Below, piece by piece: positions 9,458 to 17,910 of a stretch of DNA of 35,430 nucleotides; the first letter of the stretch is position 1; each line of letters begins with the position of its first letter. This DNA comes from an uncultured SAR116 cluster alpha proteobacterium (GTDB lineage Bacteria; Pseudomonadota; Alphaproteobacteria; Puniceispirillales; Marisalimonadaceae). Under the pieces are notes generated by a model. It was not told the origin of the DNA, ran no database searches, and saw only the letters and a list, made by a program, of their open reading frames with translations. Where the stretch lies: the NCBI GenBank assembly GCA_902595515.1, contig CACJQK010000014.1:1-35430 (forward strand), read 5' to 3'. A program made the position numbers and the translations under genes.

Positions 9458-10198
9458 ATGTGTAATGAAAATCAAAATAATGTTGACTTCGGTTACAAGT
9501 CGATAAAAAAAAGTGACAAACAAAAATTGGTGAATAATGTGTTCAATTCAGTTGCTCGCAAATATGACCTCATGAATGATATAACAAGTTTTGGTATTCA
9601 TAGACTTTGGAAAAATGATTTGATTAACTGGTTAGCTCCTCAAAACACTCAAAATTTAGCTGATATAGCTGGAGGCACAGGCGATGTAGCTCATAAATTT
9701 TTAAATGCAGGTGGTAACTCTGCTCATATTTTCGATATAAATAAAGAAATGATTCAAGTCGGTAAAGAAAAATATAAAAATTTTCATAATTTAGAATGGA
9801 CTGTTGCTAGTGCAGAAAACATTCCAGCATTAGATAATTCATTTGAACGTGCAACTATGAGTTTCGGTTTAAGAAATATTACAAATAGAAGTAAATCTTT
9901 ACAGGAAGTTTATCGTATTCTCAAGCCTGGTGGCAGATTTTTATGTTTAGAATTTAGCCATATGGAAAATGGTCTGCTAAATAGATTTTATGATTATTGG
10001 TCATTTAAAATCATGCCATTAATAGGGGATAAAATTACTGGTAATAAGGAAGCCTATAAATATTTAGTAGAATCTATAAGAAAATTTCCAACCCAAGCTG
10101 AAGTTTCCCATATGTTCTCTGAAGTTGGATTTTCTAGAGTGAAATGCAGAAACTTATCCAACGGCATAGTTGCACTTCATAGTGGTTGGAAAATTTAG
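9458..10198 (+). CDS. ubiE: Ubiquinone/menaquinone C-methyltransferase UbiE
   Basis: This SAM-dependent methyltransferase performs the C-methylation of the polyprenyl-benzoquinol intermediate in ubiquinone synthesis. The 246-residue protein has the UbiE signature VFNSVARKYDLMNDITSFGIHRLWKN near the N-terminus, the SAM-binding motif LADIAGGTGDVAHKFL, and later RATMSFGLRNITNRSKSLQEVYRILKPGGRFLCLEFS. The ending NGIVALHSGWKI is typical. No clear ribosome binding site precedes the ATG. A TATACT at 9439-9444 is close enough that the transcript could have a very short leader. The stop codon directly abuts the ubiB start, so the two ubiquinone genes are probably co-translated. In an alphaproteobacterium with no sign of menaquinone genes, ubiquinone is the likely product. 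Confidence 0.96.
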   Translation: MCNENQNNVDFGYKSIKKSDKQKLVNNVFNSVARKYDLMNDITSFGIHRLWKNDLINWLAPQNTQNLADIAGGTGDVAHKFLNAGGNSAHIFDINKEMIQVGKEKYKNFHNLEWTVASAENIPALDNSFERATMSFGLRNITNRSKSLQEVYRILKPGGRFLCLEFSHMENGLLNRFYDYWSFKIMPLIGDKITGNKEAYKYLVESIRKFPTQAEVSHMFSEVGFSRVKCRNLSNGIVALHSGWKI

Positions 10199-11647
10199 AT
10201 GCAAATACAACAAAAGTTAGAATATCCATTTTGGAAAATACCATTCTTTTTAATTAAAAGTCTTTTAATATGTATTAAAGTATTTAGAACAGGAATCTTG
10301 GCTCTTCTAATTGAAAATAAATATTTCAATAAACAAATAGTATTAATTTTAAAAATTTTAAATTTTATTTTTGGAAATAAAAACCAAAAAGAAATTGGGA
10401 AGAAACTTTGCAATATTTTGATAAATTTAGGACCAGGATATATAAAGTTTGGACAAGCTTTATCAACAAGACCTGATATACTTGGTAAGTCAACATGTCA
10501 TGAGCTGAAGAAATTACAAGGTGACTTGAAACCTTTCTCAAATTATGTTGCTAAAAAAATTATTAATGATCAAAATGAAAATTTCTTTCATGAAAGTTTA
10601 GCTGCTTTCGATGAAAATCCAATTGCAAGCGCATCTGTTGCACAAGTTCACACAGGAATGCTTAAAGATGGAAAGAAAATAGCAATAAAAATATTAAAAC
10701 CTAACATACATAAACAATTATTTAAAGACTTCACTTTTTTTTACTGGATTGCGAAATTTCTTGAATTTTTTCTTCCAAATATTAGAAGACTAAAACTTTC
10801 AAGAAATGTTGAGGTGTTGTCTGAAGTCTCTTTGAATGAGCTTGATTTAACTCTAGAAGCTTCTGCAGCAGACGAACTTGCTGAAAATTTTAAAGATCAT
10901 CCAAATTATAAAGTTCCAAAAATTTACTGGGAGTTTACTACTAAAAATATGCTTGTTATAGAATTTATAGAGGGAATTAGAATTGATGATTTAGAATCAC
11001 TTAATGCCTATAAACATAACATCAAACATATTACAGAAGTAGGCACAGAAGTTTTTTTCCTTCAAGTATTCCGTGACGGCTTCTTTCATGGAGATATGCA
11101 TCCTGGAAATATACTTATAGATAAAGAAGGTAAACTAGTACCTATTGATTTTGGTATTATGGGGAGGCTATCAAATAAAGATAGACAATTTTTAGCATTA
11201 CTACTTACTAACCTATTAAATAAAAACTATAAGAAAGTAGTTGAAATACACGATGAAGCTAATATGTTAGGTAAAGATATTTCTCATGATCATCTTTCTC
11301 AAGCAATAAGGGCTATTTCTACGCCTATTTTAAATAAACCTATTGGTGAAGTGTCTTTTGCTAAATTGCTTGGCCAGGTACTAAATCTATCAAAAAATTT
11401 TAATATCGAAGTACAACCACAATTTACATTATTACAAAAAACCATGTTAATGGCTGAGGGTACAACTAGACAAATAAATCCAAATGTAAATATGTGGGAA
11501 TTGTCTAGACCATTAATTAATAAATGGATTACTGATACACATGATCCATTTGAGGTTTTAGAAAAATGGTTTCATAAAAATAAGATAGCTATACTGAAAA
11601 TCCCTGAAATAATAAACAAAATTGATGAATTACTATCAAATAAATGA
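10199..11647 (+). CDS. ubiB: Ubiquinone biosynthesis protein UbiB (ABC1/ADCK-like atypical kinase)
   Basis: UbiB is an atypical kinase-like ATPase needed for ubiquinone synthesis, probably by handling hydrophobic quinone intermediates at the membrane. Family marks are the KxGQ motif in IKFGQALSTRPD (residues 82-93), the alanine-rich nucleotide loop (IASASVAQVH, 142-151), the lysine in IAIKIL, HGDMHPGNIL and PIDFGIMGRL. The N-terminal 60 residues are moderately hydrophobic. At 482 residues it is shorter than the Escherichia coli protein (about 546), and no hydrophobic hairpin is visible at the C-terminus, which ends KIAILKIPEIINKIDELLSNK. The start ATG abuts the ubiE stop. A hairpin overlaps the stop codon. 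Confidence 0.93.
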   Translation: MQIQQKLEYPFWKIPFFLIKSLLICIKVFRTGILALLIENKYFNKQIVLILKILNFIFGNKNQKEIGKKLCNILINLGPGYIKFGQALSTRPDILGKSTCHELKKLQGDLKPFSNYVAKKIINDQNENFFHESLAAFDENPIASASVAQVHTGMLKDGKKIAIKILKPNIHKQLFKDFTFFYWIAKFLEFFLPNIRRLKLSRNVEVLSEVSLNELDLTLEASAADELAENFKDHPNYKVPKIYWEFTTKNMLVIEFIEGIRIDDLESLNAYKHNIKHITEVGTEVFFLQVFRDGFFHGDMHPGNILIDKEGKLVPIDFGIMGRLSNKDRQFLALLLTNLLNKNYKKVVEIHDEANMLGKDISHDHLSQAIRAISTPILNKPIGEVSFAKLLGQVLNLSKNFNIEVQPQFTLLQKTMLMAEGTTRQINPNVNMWELSRPLINKWITDTHDPFEVLEKWFHKNKIAILKIPEIINKIDELLSNK

Positions 11648-11665
11648 AATTTTTCATTTATTTTT
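11638..11665 (+). terminator. AT-rich hairpin over the ubiB stop codon, possible weak terminator
   Basis: AAATAAATGAAA (11638-11649) and its exact complement TTTCATTTATTT (11652-11663) are separated by two bases, so a stem with an opened AT loop forms across the ubiB stop codon. Two more T follow. With a single G-C pair per arm the stem is weak. Candidate -10 hexamers TATAAT (11682-11687, 11696-11701) follow before coaBC, consistent with a transcription boundary here. Confidence 0.35.
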
Positions 11666-11714
11666 CATACAATTCATTTAATATAATATATCAACTATAA
11701 TTGTTTACTGTATT

Positions 11715-13163
11715 ATGAATAAAATTTCTCAACTTATTTCTTTACTAGGTGGAACAGGCGCTGTTGCGAAGGAATTAAAAATTCAACCTTCTGCAATTTC
11801 AAATTGGAAAAAACTTAATAAAATACCAAGCTCGAAACACAAGGCTATATTAGAACTAGGCTCTTTCCTTAATATAAATATTGAAAATTTTTTGCCTGCT
11901 AAAAAGTTACGTGATTTTAAATTTAAAATTTTGTTAATTATAAGTGGAGGGGTAGCATCGTATAAATCTCTTGAAATCATTAGATTAATAAAAAAAACCA
12001 ATATTAACCTTGATGTTGTTATGACTAAATCAGCCCAAAGATTTATTACACCTTTGTTAGTTACAAGCTTAACTGAAAAAAAATGTTATGTTGATCTATT
12101 TTCGGTCGAAGACGAAACAAAAATGAACCACATAAGTTTAGCTAGAAGTCCTGATATAATTTTAGTAGCACCTGCGACTGCAAATATAATGGCAAAGCTT
12201 GCAAATGGATTAGCTGATGATTTAGCAAGTACGATATTGCTTGCTTCTTTTTCCAAAATAATTCTAGCACCTTCAATGAACCCTGTTATGTGGAATAACT
12301 TGGCAACACAAGAAAATTATAAGAAACTTAAAGATAGAGGTATTAAATTTATAGAGCCTGATACAGGTGATATGGCGTGTGGTGAGAGCGGGGCAGGTAG
12401 ATTACCTGAGCCCAAACTCATAGTTGAGTCTATTTTGTCTGATATAAATAAAGATCAAACTCTTGCTAGTCAATTTAAAAATGTGTCTATTTTAATAACT
12501 GCGGGGCCAACAATAGAAAATATTGACCCAGTTAGATTTGTAAGTAACAGATCATCTGGCAAACAAGGTTTCGAAATTGCTTCTGAATTGACAAAAAGGG
12601 GAGGTAAAGTAACTTTGATTACCGGTCCAGTTAATATTCCTTTTCCAGCTTGTGAAAATATAATACAAGTTAATACTGCTCATGAAATGTTAGATAGTGT
12701 ATATAAACAACTTCCTGCTGATATTTTAATCTGTAATGCAGCAGTTGCAGATTGGAAACTTGTTCCTAAAACATCTTCAAATAAAAATTTTGATTTAAAT
12801 AATAAAATTAAAAAAACTAATAGTAGTTTATTATTTGAGACTATTAAAAATCCTGATATTTTAGCAACAATAGCTAAAGGTAATCTTAGGCCAAAAATTG
12901 TAATTGGTTTTTCAGCAGAAACAAATAATTTAAAAAAAAATGCATATTCTAAATTAATATCTAAAAATGTTGATTTAATTGTTGCTAATAATGTAAGCAA
13001 TAACAAGGTTTTTGGAGAAGATTATAATAAAGTATGTCTTATTGAAAAAAATAATTGTGAAGAATGGGAAACACAAAGCAAAAAATCTGTTGCCTTTAAT
13101 TTAGTGAATAAAATTAACAATCTTTTAAATAATTATAATCAAAGAGGCATAAATGCTAAATGA
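11715..13163 (+). CDS. coaBC: CoaBC (phosphopantothenoylcysteine decarboxylase / phosphopantothenate-cysteine ligase) with an N-terminal helix-turn-helix domain
   Basis: This bifunctional enzyme of coenzyme A synthesis joins cysteine to 4'-phosphopantothenate and then decarboxylates the product. Residues 71-240 are the FMN-binding CoaC half: ISGGVASYKS, catalytic H139 in MNHISLAR, PSMNPVMW, and the active-site C222 in GDMACGESGAGR. Residues 257-480 are the CoaB half: ITAGPTIENIDPVRFVSNRSSGKQG and NAAVADW. Unusually, residues 1-60 precede the normal start and read as a Cro/YdaS-like helix-turn-helix (LISLLGGTGAVAKELKIQ, then PSAISNWKK). The frame is open throughout, with no methionine between residues 2 and 102, so a separate internal start at the usual place is unlikely. 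No strong ribosome site is seen at 11715. A promoter lies possibly at 11682-11701. The next gene overlaps by 11 bases. Confidence 0.93.
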   Translation: MNKISQLISLLGGTGAVAKELKIQPSAISNWKKLNKIPSSKHKAILELGSFLNINIENFLPAKKLRDFKFKILLIISGGVASYKSLEIIRLIKKTNINLDVVMTKSAQRFITPLLVTSLTEKKCYVDLFSVEDETKMNHISLARSPDIILVAPATANIMAKLANGLADDLASTILLASFSKIILAPSMNPVMWNNLATQENYKKLKDRGIKFIEPDTGDMACGESGAGRLPEPKLIVESILSDINKDQTLASQFKNVSILITAGPTIENIDPVRFVSNRSSGKQGFEIASELTKRGGKVTLITGPVNIPFPACENIIQVNTAHEMLDSVYKQLPADILICNAAVADWKLVPKTSSNKNFDLNNKIKKTNSSLLFETIKNPDILATIAKGNLRPKIVIGFSAETNNLKKNAYSKLISKNVDLIVANNVSNNKVFGEDYNKVCLIEKNNCEEWETQSKKSVAFNLVNKINNLLNNYNQRGINAK

Positions 13164-13902
13164 TGATGATTTAAATAGGTACGCTAGGCAAGTTATTATT
13201 CCTAATTTTGACGAGGAAGGTCAAAAAAAATTACTTAATACAAAATGTTTAATTGTAGGTGCTGGTGGTTTAGGTTGTCCGGTTGCACTTTACGCTTCTG
13301 CAGCAGGGTTTGGACACATAAAGATCTACGATCAAGATGTTATTGAAATTAGTAACCTAAACAGGCAAATTGCTCATAAAAATAACCATATTGGCAATAA
13401 TAAAGCTGAAAATTTGGTGCAGGAATGTAAAAAAATAAATCCAAATATTTCAATAATTTCTGAGAAAAAATACTTTGACGAAACAGTAGATATTAGAAAT
13501 TTTGATTTAATTTTTGACTGTTCTGATAATCCTAAAACTAAATATATTTTAAATTATTTATCACATAAATATAAAAAACTTTTAATTTCTGGTTCTGCAG
13601 TTCAAATGGAGGGGCAATTAGCTATTTGGAAAAGTGGATTAAATATAGACTATCCCTGTTATGAATGTGTTTTTCCAAGGACTGATGAAAAAGCTCCTAC
13701 CACAAATTGCAGGGAAGCTGGAATAATAGGCCCTGTGACAGGTTTAATAGGAAGCATGCAAGTCAATGAAGCTATAAAAGAGATAGCACTTAAAGATTAT
13801 AGATCTTCAGCAGGAAATTTATTTTTATATGATGGGTTGACTCTTAATCTTGATAAAATCAAACTTGTAAAGAACCGCCAATGTCCAGTTTGTTCAAAGT
13901 AA
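13153..13902 (+). CDS. moeB: MoeB/ThiF/HesA-family adenylyltransferase (E1-like)
   Basis: Proteins of this family adenylate the C-terminal glycine of a small sulfur carrier (MoaD or ThiS) for molybdopterin or thiazole synthesis. The 249-residue protein shows the nucleotide-binding GAGGLGCPVALYASAAG (36-52), D60 and D62 in the IYDQDVIEISNLNRQ segment with the arginine finger R71, a conserved cysteine in TTNCREAGIIGPVTGLIG (C186), and a zinc site from two cysteine pairs (C169/C172 and C244/C247). There is no rhodanese domain, so it is MoeB- or ThiF-like rather than MoeZ-like. No carrier gene is adjacent, so the substrate cannot be assigned. It overlaps coaBC by 11 bases and probably shares its transcript. 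Confidence 0.85.
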   Translation: MLNDDDLNRYARQVIIPNFDEEGQKKLLNTKCLIVGAGGLGCPVALYASAAGFGHIKIYDQDVIEISNLNRQIAHKNNHIGNNKAENLVQECKKINPNISIISEKKYFDETVDIRNFDLIFDCSDNPKTKYILNYLSHKYKKLLISGSAVQMEGQLAIWKSGLNIDYPCYECVFPRTDEKAPTTNCREAGIIGPVTGLIGSMQVNEAIKEIALKDYRSSAGNLFLYDGLTLNLDKIKLVKNRQCPVCSK

Positions 13903-13907
13903 ATGCT

Positions 13908-14441
13908 ATGAATATTTATAATTTTAAATTTAAAAATATGTTTTGTTATTCAATTTTTTTAATTATCAGTTTTATGATTTATTCAGAAAATGCGTTATCA
14001 AAAACTACAGTATCTAAGGTTTCAATCAATGGAAGTGGCTTAAATATACCAAGAATAGTCTCCTTAAAAAATTCATTAACTTATATGAGATCTGGACCAG
14101 GAAAGGAGTTTCCAGTAAAATTTGAATTGAAACAGAAAGGATATCCATTAAAAATAATTGCAGAGTATCACAATTGGAGAAAAGTGATTACATCAAACGA
14201 TATATCTGGATGGGTACACACGCAATTACTATCTTCAGTCAGAACGGGATTAATAACTAAAACTACTTTTTTAAAAAAAATACCATCTAATTCGAGCAAT
14301 TCTTTAGCCAAACTTTTGCCGAATTTGCTAATTAATATCCATTACTGTAAAGAAAAATGGTGTAATATTGAAATAGTAAAAAGTAAAGTGTATGTAGGTT
14401 GGGTGCAAAAAGAAAATATTTGGGGATCAACAAAGAATTAA
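13908..14441 (+). CDS. Secreted SH3-domain protein, function unknown
   Basis: This 177-residue protein has a signal peptide: a basic start (MNIYNFKFKN), a hydrophobic core (MFCYSIFLIISFMIY) and a likely cleavage after SENALS. Two bacterial SH3-like repeats follow. The first spans roughly LTYMRSGPGKEFPVKFELKQKGYPLKIIAEYHNWRKVI through DISGWVHTQLLS; the second is more diverged and ends VGWVQKENIWG. Proteins of this kind (SH3_4/DUF1058 type) are common in Alphaproteobacteria and are thought to bind the cell wall in the periplasm. The start at 13908, five bases after the moeB-like stop, is preferred; an in-frame ATG at 13881 inside the preceding gene would add nine residues. No clear ribosome site decides between them. 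Confidence 0.75.
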   Translation: MNIYNFKFKNMFCYSIFLIISFMIYSENALSKTTVSKVSINGSGLNIPRIVSLKNSLTYMRSGPGKEFPVKFELKQKGYPLKIIAEYHNWRKVITSNDISGWVHTQLLSSVRTGLITKTTFLKKIPSNSSNSLAKLLPNLLINIHYCKEKWCNIEIVKSKVYVGWVQKENIWGSTKN

Positions 14442-14516
14442 TTTTCTAAATTTGTTTTATTTATTGATTTTTGTGATTATTGTAAAATAGACTAAGTAAC
14501 ATAAAGGTGTCTTATT

Positions 14517-15023
14517 TTGGCTTTATTTAAAAATTCATTTAATTATCAAGAATTAATTGATTGTGCAAAGGGAAAACTTGCAGGAGTAGATTTTCCTAAA
14601 TTGCCTTTACCTCCTATGTTGATGTTTGATGAAATTATAAGTATCAAAGAAACTGGAGGTGCTTATAATAAAGGTACGGCACACGCTCAATTTAAAATCA
14701 CACCTGATAAATGGTTTTTTCCTTGTCACTTTGAAAATGACCCTGTTATGCCAGGTTGCTTGGGGATGGACGCTTTGTGGCAATTATTAGGTTTTTCTCT
14801 TGGAAATATGGGTGGTAGAGGAAAAGGAAGAGCTATATCAGTAGGAGAAGTAAAATTTACTGGCCAAATATTACCAATAGCCAAAAAAGTGGAGTATTTA
14901 CTAGATTTTAAACGTGTTATTATGAGAAAATTAATTCTTGGAATTGCTGATGGGAAAGTTATTTGTGATGACAAAGTAGTTTTTGAGGCATTCGACATAA
15001 GAGTTGGACTTTTCCAAGATTAA
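14517..15023 (+). CDS. fabA: 3-hydroxydecanoyl-ACP dehydratase/isomerase
   Basis: FabA dehydrates 3-hydroxyacyl-ACP and isomerises the ten-carbon trans-2 product to cis-3, the branch point of anaerobic unsaturated fatty acid synthesis. The 168-residue hot-dog-fold protein keeps the catalytic histidine (H71, in WFFPCHFENDPVMPGC) and aspartate (D85, in CLGMDALWQLLGF), plus VGEVKFTGQILP and the ending VGLFQD. Length is normal. The start is a TTG at 14517, chosen because AAGG (14504-14507) lies nine bases upstream and the N-terminus aligns with FabA. No ATG gives a better start. It is followed after 25 bases by fabB and then fabI, forming a fatty-acid synthesis unit. Confidence 0.95.
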   Translation: MALFKNSFNYQELIDCAKGKLAGVDFPKLPLPPMLMFDEIISIKETGGAYNKGTAHAQFKITPDKWFFPCHFENDPVMPGCLGMDALWQLLGFSLGNMGGRGKGRAISVGEVKFTGQILPIAKKVEYLLDFKRVIMRKLILGIADGKVICDDKVVFEAFDIRVGLFQD

Positions 15024-15048
15024 TTAATTTTTAATGGATAGGATTAGT

Positions 15049-16281
15049 ATGTATAGCAAAAGAAGAGTTGTTATAACAGGTATGGGCATCATAAGCTCGA
15101 TTGGTAATACTGTAGAAGAGGTTAAAAACTCCCTAATAAACCAAAAATCAGGAATAGTTAAAGCTGAGACTTACAAAGAAATGGGTTTTAGAAGTCAAAT
15201 ACATGGTGAAATAAAACTTAATCTAGAAGATCATGTTGATAAAAAACAACTTAGGTTTATGGGTCCAGGTGCAGCTTATTCTGTACTTTCTATGGAGCAG
15301 GCAATTAAGGACTCTGGACTTTCTCCTGAAGAAGTATCTAATCCGAAAACAGGTCTAATTGCTGGTTCTGGTGGGCCAAGCACAATAAACTTACTCCAAT
15401 CATTTGATATCGCAAGGGAAAAAGGTCCAAAAAGAGTAGGGCCATTTATGGTTCCAAGGTGCATGAGTTCGTCTGTATCTGCCTGTATTGCTACTTTTTT
15501 TAAAATTAAAGGGGTTAATTTTTCTATAACCTCTGCTTGTTCTACTTCAGCACATTGTATAGGAATTGGTACAGATCAAATTAAATATGGTAATCAAAAT
15601 ATAATATTTGCTGGTGGTGGTGAAGAGTTAGATTGGACATTGTCTGTTTTATTTGATGCTATGGGTGCGATGTCTAGCAAGTATAATGATACACCAGAAT
15701 TAGCCTCTAGACCTTATGATTTAAATCGAGATGGTTTTGTAATTGCTGGTGGTGGAGGCATGATTGTCCTTGAGGAGCTTGAACACGCAAAAGCGAGAGG
15801 TGCTAAAATTTATGGTGAAATAGTTGGACACTGTGCTAATTCAGATGGTTACGACATGGTTGCTCCCAGTGGAGAAGGGGCAATAAGATGCATGAAAGAA
15901 GCTCTTAAGGGTATTAATCAAAAAGTTGATTATATAAATGCCCACGGAACCAGTACACCTGTTGGAGACATGCAAGAACTTAATGCTGTAAGAGAAGTTT
16001 TTAAAGATAGTGACTATCTTCCAAAATTAACAAGCACTAAGTCATTAACAGGACACTCTTTAGGTGCAACTGGTGTTCAAGAGGCTATATATACTCTTAT
16101 TATGATGAATAATAATTTTATTTCTGGATCCTCTAATATTAATGATGATGATCCAGAAATTGGATCTATTGAAATACCTAGAAAAACAATCCAAGATATC
16201 CAAGTAAATATGGCATTATCAAATTCTTTCGGCTTTGGTGGAACGAATGCTTGCCTTGCTTTATCTAAAACAATTAAGTGA
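15049..16281 (+). CDS. fabB: 3-oxoacyl-ACP synthase I
   Basis: This condensing enzyme elongates the cis-3-decenoyl-ACP made by FabA, and is required for unsaturated fatty acids in organisms with the FabA route. The thiolase-fold protein has the catalytic cysteine in [11 protein letters not shown] (C164 from this start) and the two histidines in [11 protein letters not shown] and [11 protein letters not shown], with the C-terminal [12 protein letters not shown]. The start at 15049 gives 410 residues, with GGA about five bases upstream. An in-frame ATG at 15034 would add five residues but lacks a ribosome site. Position between fabA and fabI supports FabB over FabF. Confidence 0.95.
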   Translation: MYSKRRVVITGMGIISSIGNTVEEVKNSLINQKSGIVKAETYKEMGFRSQIHGEIKLNLEDHVDKKQLRFMGPGAAYSVLSMEQAIKDSGLSPEEVSNPKTGLIAGSGGPSTINLLQSFDIAREKGPKRVGPFMVPRCMSSSVSACIATFFKIKGVNFSITSACSTSAHCIGIGTDQIKYGNQNIIFAGGGEELDWTLSVLFDAMGAMSSKYNDTPELASRPYDLNRDGFVIAGGGGMIVLEELEHAKARGAKIYGEIVGHCANSDGYDMVAPSGEGAIRCMKEALKGINQKVDYINAHGTSTPVGDMQELNAVREVFKDSDYLPKLTSTKSLTGHSLGATGVQEAIYTLIMMNNNFISGSSNINDDDPEIGSIEIPRKTIQDIQVNMALSNSFGFGGTNACLALSKTIK

Positions 16282-16288
16282 AGATACT

Positions 16289-17092
16289 ATGTCTATAATG
16301 AATGGTAAAAAAGGTTTAATAATGGGCGTTGCAAATGAACGCTCAATAGCATGGGGTATTGCAAAAACATTAGCTGACAACGGTGCTGAGTTAGCTTTCT
16401 CATATCAAAATCAAGGATTTAAGAAAAGACTAATACCATTGATGACCTCAACAAAATCAGATAAAAGTTTTGAATGCGATGTATCTAAAGAATCAAATGA
16501 TTTTAACTCTATTGAAGGTATGTTTGAAAAGATTGCTAAAATATGGAAAGAAATTGATTTTGTTGTCCATGCCCTTGCATATTCTGATAAGGAGGAATTA
16601 AAAGGAAAATATCTTAATTGTAGTAGAGAGAACTTTTTAAATACCTTAAACATATCTGCATTCAGTTTCACTCGTGTTGCAAAATCAGCCTTACCTCTTA
16701 TCTCACTAAAAGGAGGAAGCTTGCTAACACTGTCTTATCTAGGTGCCGAAAGAACCACACCCAACTACAATGTTATGGGTGTAGCAAAGTCTGCATTGGA
16801 AGCCTCAATTAAATATTTAGCTATGGATCTAGGTAAGCACAATGTAAGAGTAAATGCATTATCAGCCGGTCCCGTAAAAACACTTGCTGGAGCTGCTATA
16901 TCAGGTGCACGACATGTTTTTAGGTATTCTGAAAGCGTCGCTCCGCTAAAATTTAACCCTCAGCTAAATGAAGTTGGAAACGCAGCTTTATATTTAACGT
17001 CTAACCTTTCGTCTGGTGTTACAGGAAATATACATCATGTGGATGGTGGGTTACATAGTGTTGCAATACCAAAGCAAGAAAACTTAGATTGA
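16289..17092 (+). CDS. fabI: Enoyl-ACP reductase (NADH)
   Basis: FabI reduces trans-2-enoyl-ACP, the last step of each elongation cycle, and belongs to the short-chain dehydrogenase family. The 267-residue protein has the cofactor-binding start GLIMGVANERSIAWGIAKTL. The active site has Y150 and the Y160-x6-K167 pair in SYLGAERTTPNYNVMGVAKSALEA, at the spacing seen in FabI and InhA. The ending GNIHHVDGGLHSV is typical. The ATG at 16289 is preferred, seven bases after the fabB stop; an open frame extends upstream into fabB but aligns to nothing. It converges with the enoyl-CoA hydratase gene across eight bases. Confidence 0.96.
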   Translation: MSIMNGKKGLIMGVANERSIAWGIAKTLADNGAELAFSYQNQGFKKRLIPLMTSTKSDKSFECDVSKESNDFNSIEGMFEKIAKIWKEIDFVVHALAYSDKEELKGKYLNCSRENFLNTLNISAFSFTRVAKSALPLISLKGGSLLTLSYLGAERTTPNYNVMGVAKSALEASIKYLAMDLGKHNVRVNALSAGPVKTLAGAAISGARHVFRYSESVAPLKFNPQLNEVGNAALYLTSNLSSGVTGNIHHVDGGLHSVAIPKQENLD

Positions 17093-17100
17093 TTTTTTGA

Positions 17101-17892
17101 TTATTTATTTTTCCAGACTGGTTTACGCTTTTCTGAAAATGCCTCCATACCTTCAACATGATCATCAAGTGCAAAAGTTGAATAAAATAAGGCTCTTTCA
17201 GACCTAATACCTTCTTCTAGTGTTGTTTCATAAGCTACGTTTACTGCTTGTTTAGCAAGTTTTGATAATGGTTTCGATTGGCTAGCTATTTTAAAAGCTA
17301 TTTCTTTTAGGGAAACATCGAAATCTTCATTTTTGAACACTTTTGCAACTAAACCACAATTTTCAGCTTCGACTGCTGACATCATGTCTCCTGTAAGCAC
17401 AGCTAACATTGCTTTAGACTTCCCAATTGACCTTGTAAGCCTTTGAGTACCACCAGCACCTGGTATTGCCCCAATATTTATTTCAGGTTGCCCAAATTTT
17501 GCATCTTCATTGGCTATAATAAAATCACACATCATAGCAAGCTCACAACCACCGCCTAAGGCATAACCTTTTACACCGGCAATTATTGGCGTTTGAATTT
17601 TAGGTATCTCTAACCATCCATTTTCAATATACCTACTTTCTGTTACAGAAGAGTAGTTAAGTTTAACCATTTCTTTTAAATCTGCACCGGCTGCAAATGC
17701 CTTTTCTGAACCAATTAGAACAATACAGCTGATTGATGTATCATTGTCATATTTTTGAGCTGCGTCCTTGATAGCTAAAATAAATCCAGACGATAAAGGG
17801 TTTAGTTTGTTTTCATGACATAACTGTATCCAACCTACACCATTTTCAGACCAAGTTTTTATCCATTCTGTTTTTGGGGTTATATTGCTCAT
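17101..17892 (-). CDS. Enoyl-CoA hydratase (crotonase family)
   Basis: The enzyme hydrates trans-2-enoyl-CoA to 3-hydroxyacyl-CoA in beta-oxidation or related short-chain pathways. The 263-residue protein keeps both catalytic glutamates of true hydratases: E117 in GYALGGGCELAMMCD and E137 in GQPEINIGAIPGAGGTQRLTR. The oxyanion-hole segment AFAAGADLKEM is also present, and the C-terminus EGMEAFSEKRKPVWK is typical. The start at 17892 is chosen because GAGGAA lies a few bases before it; an ATG four codons upstream overlaps that ribosome site. The gene follows pnp by 18 bases at the tail of the translation operon, an unusual partner. The substrate chain length cannot be read from the sequence. 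Confidence 0.9.
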   Translation of the reverse strand: MSNITPKTEWIKTWSENGVGWIQLCHENKLNPLSSGFILAIKDAAQKYDNDTSISCIVLIGSEKAFAAGADLKEMVKLNYSSVTESRYIENGWLEIPKIQTPIIAGVKGYALGGGCELAMMCDFIIANEDAKFGQPEINIGAIPGAGGTQRLTRSIGKSKAMLAVLTGDMMSAVEAENCGLVAKVFKNEDFDVSLKEIAFKIASQSKPLSKLAKQAVNVAYETTLEEGIRSERALFYSTFALDDHVEGMEAFSEKRKPVWKNK

Positions 17893-17910
17893 AAAATTCC
17901 TCATTTCTTA

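Noticed and set aside
12680-13006. Hydrophobic-looking open frame antisense to coaBC
   Set aside because: It lies opposite the conserved CoaB domain, and AT-rich antisense frames routinely read as leucine/phenylalanine-rich peptides.
15069-15078. TGTTATAACA palindrome resembling the dnaA-dnaN palindrome
   Set aside because: It lies inside fabB codons for a conserved VVITG segment and is only 10 bp, so chance is the simpler explanation.
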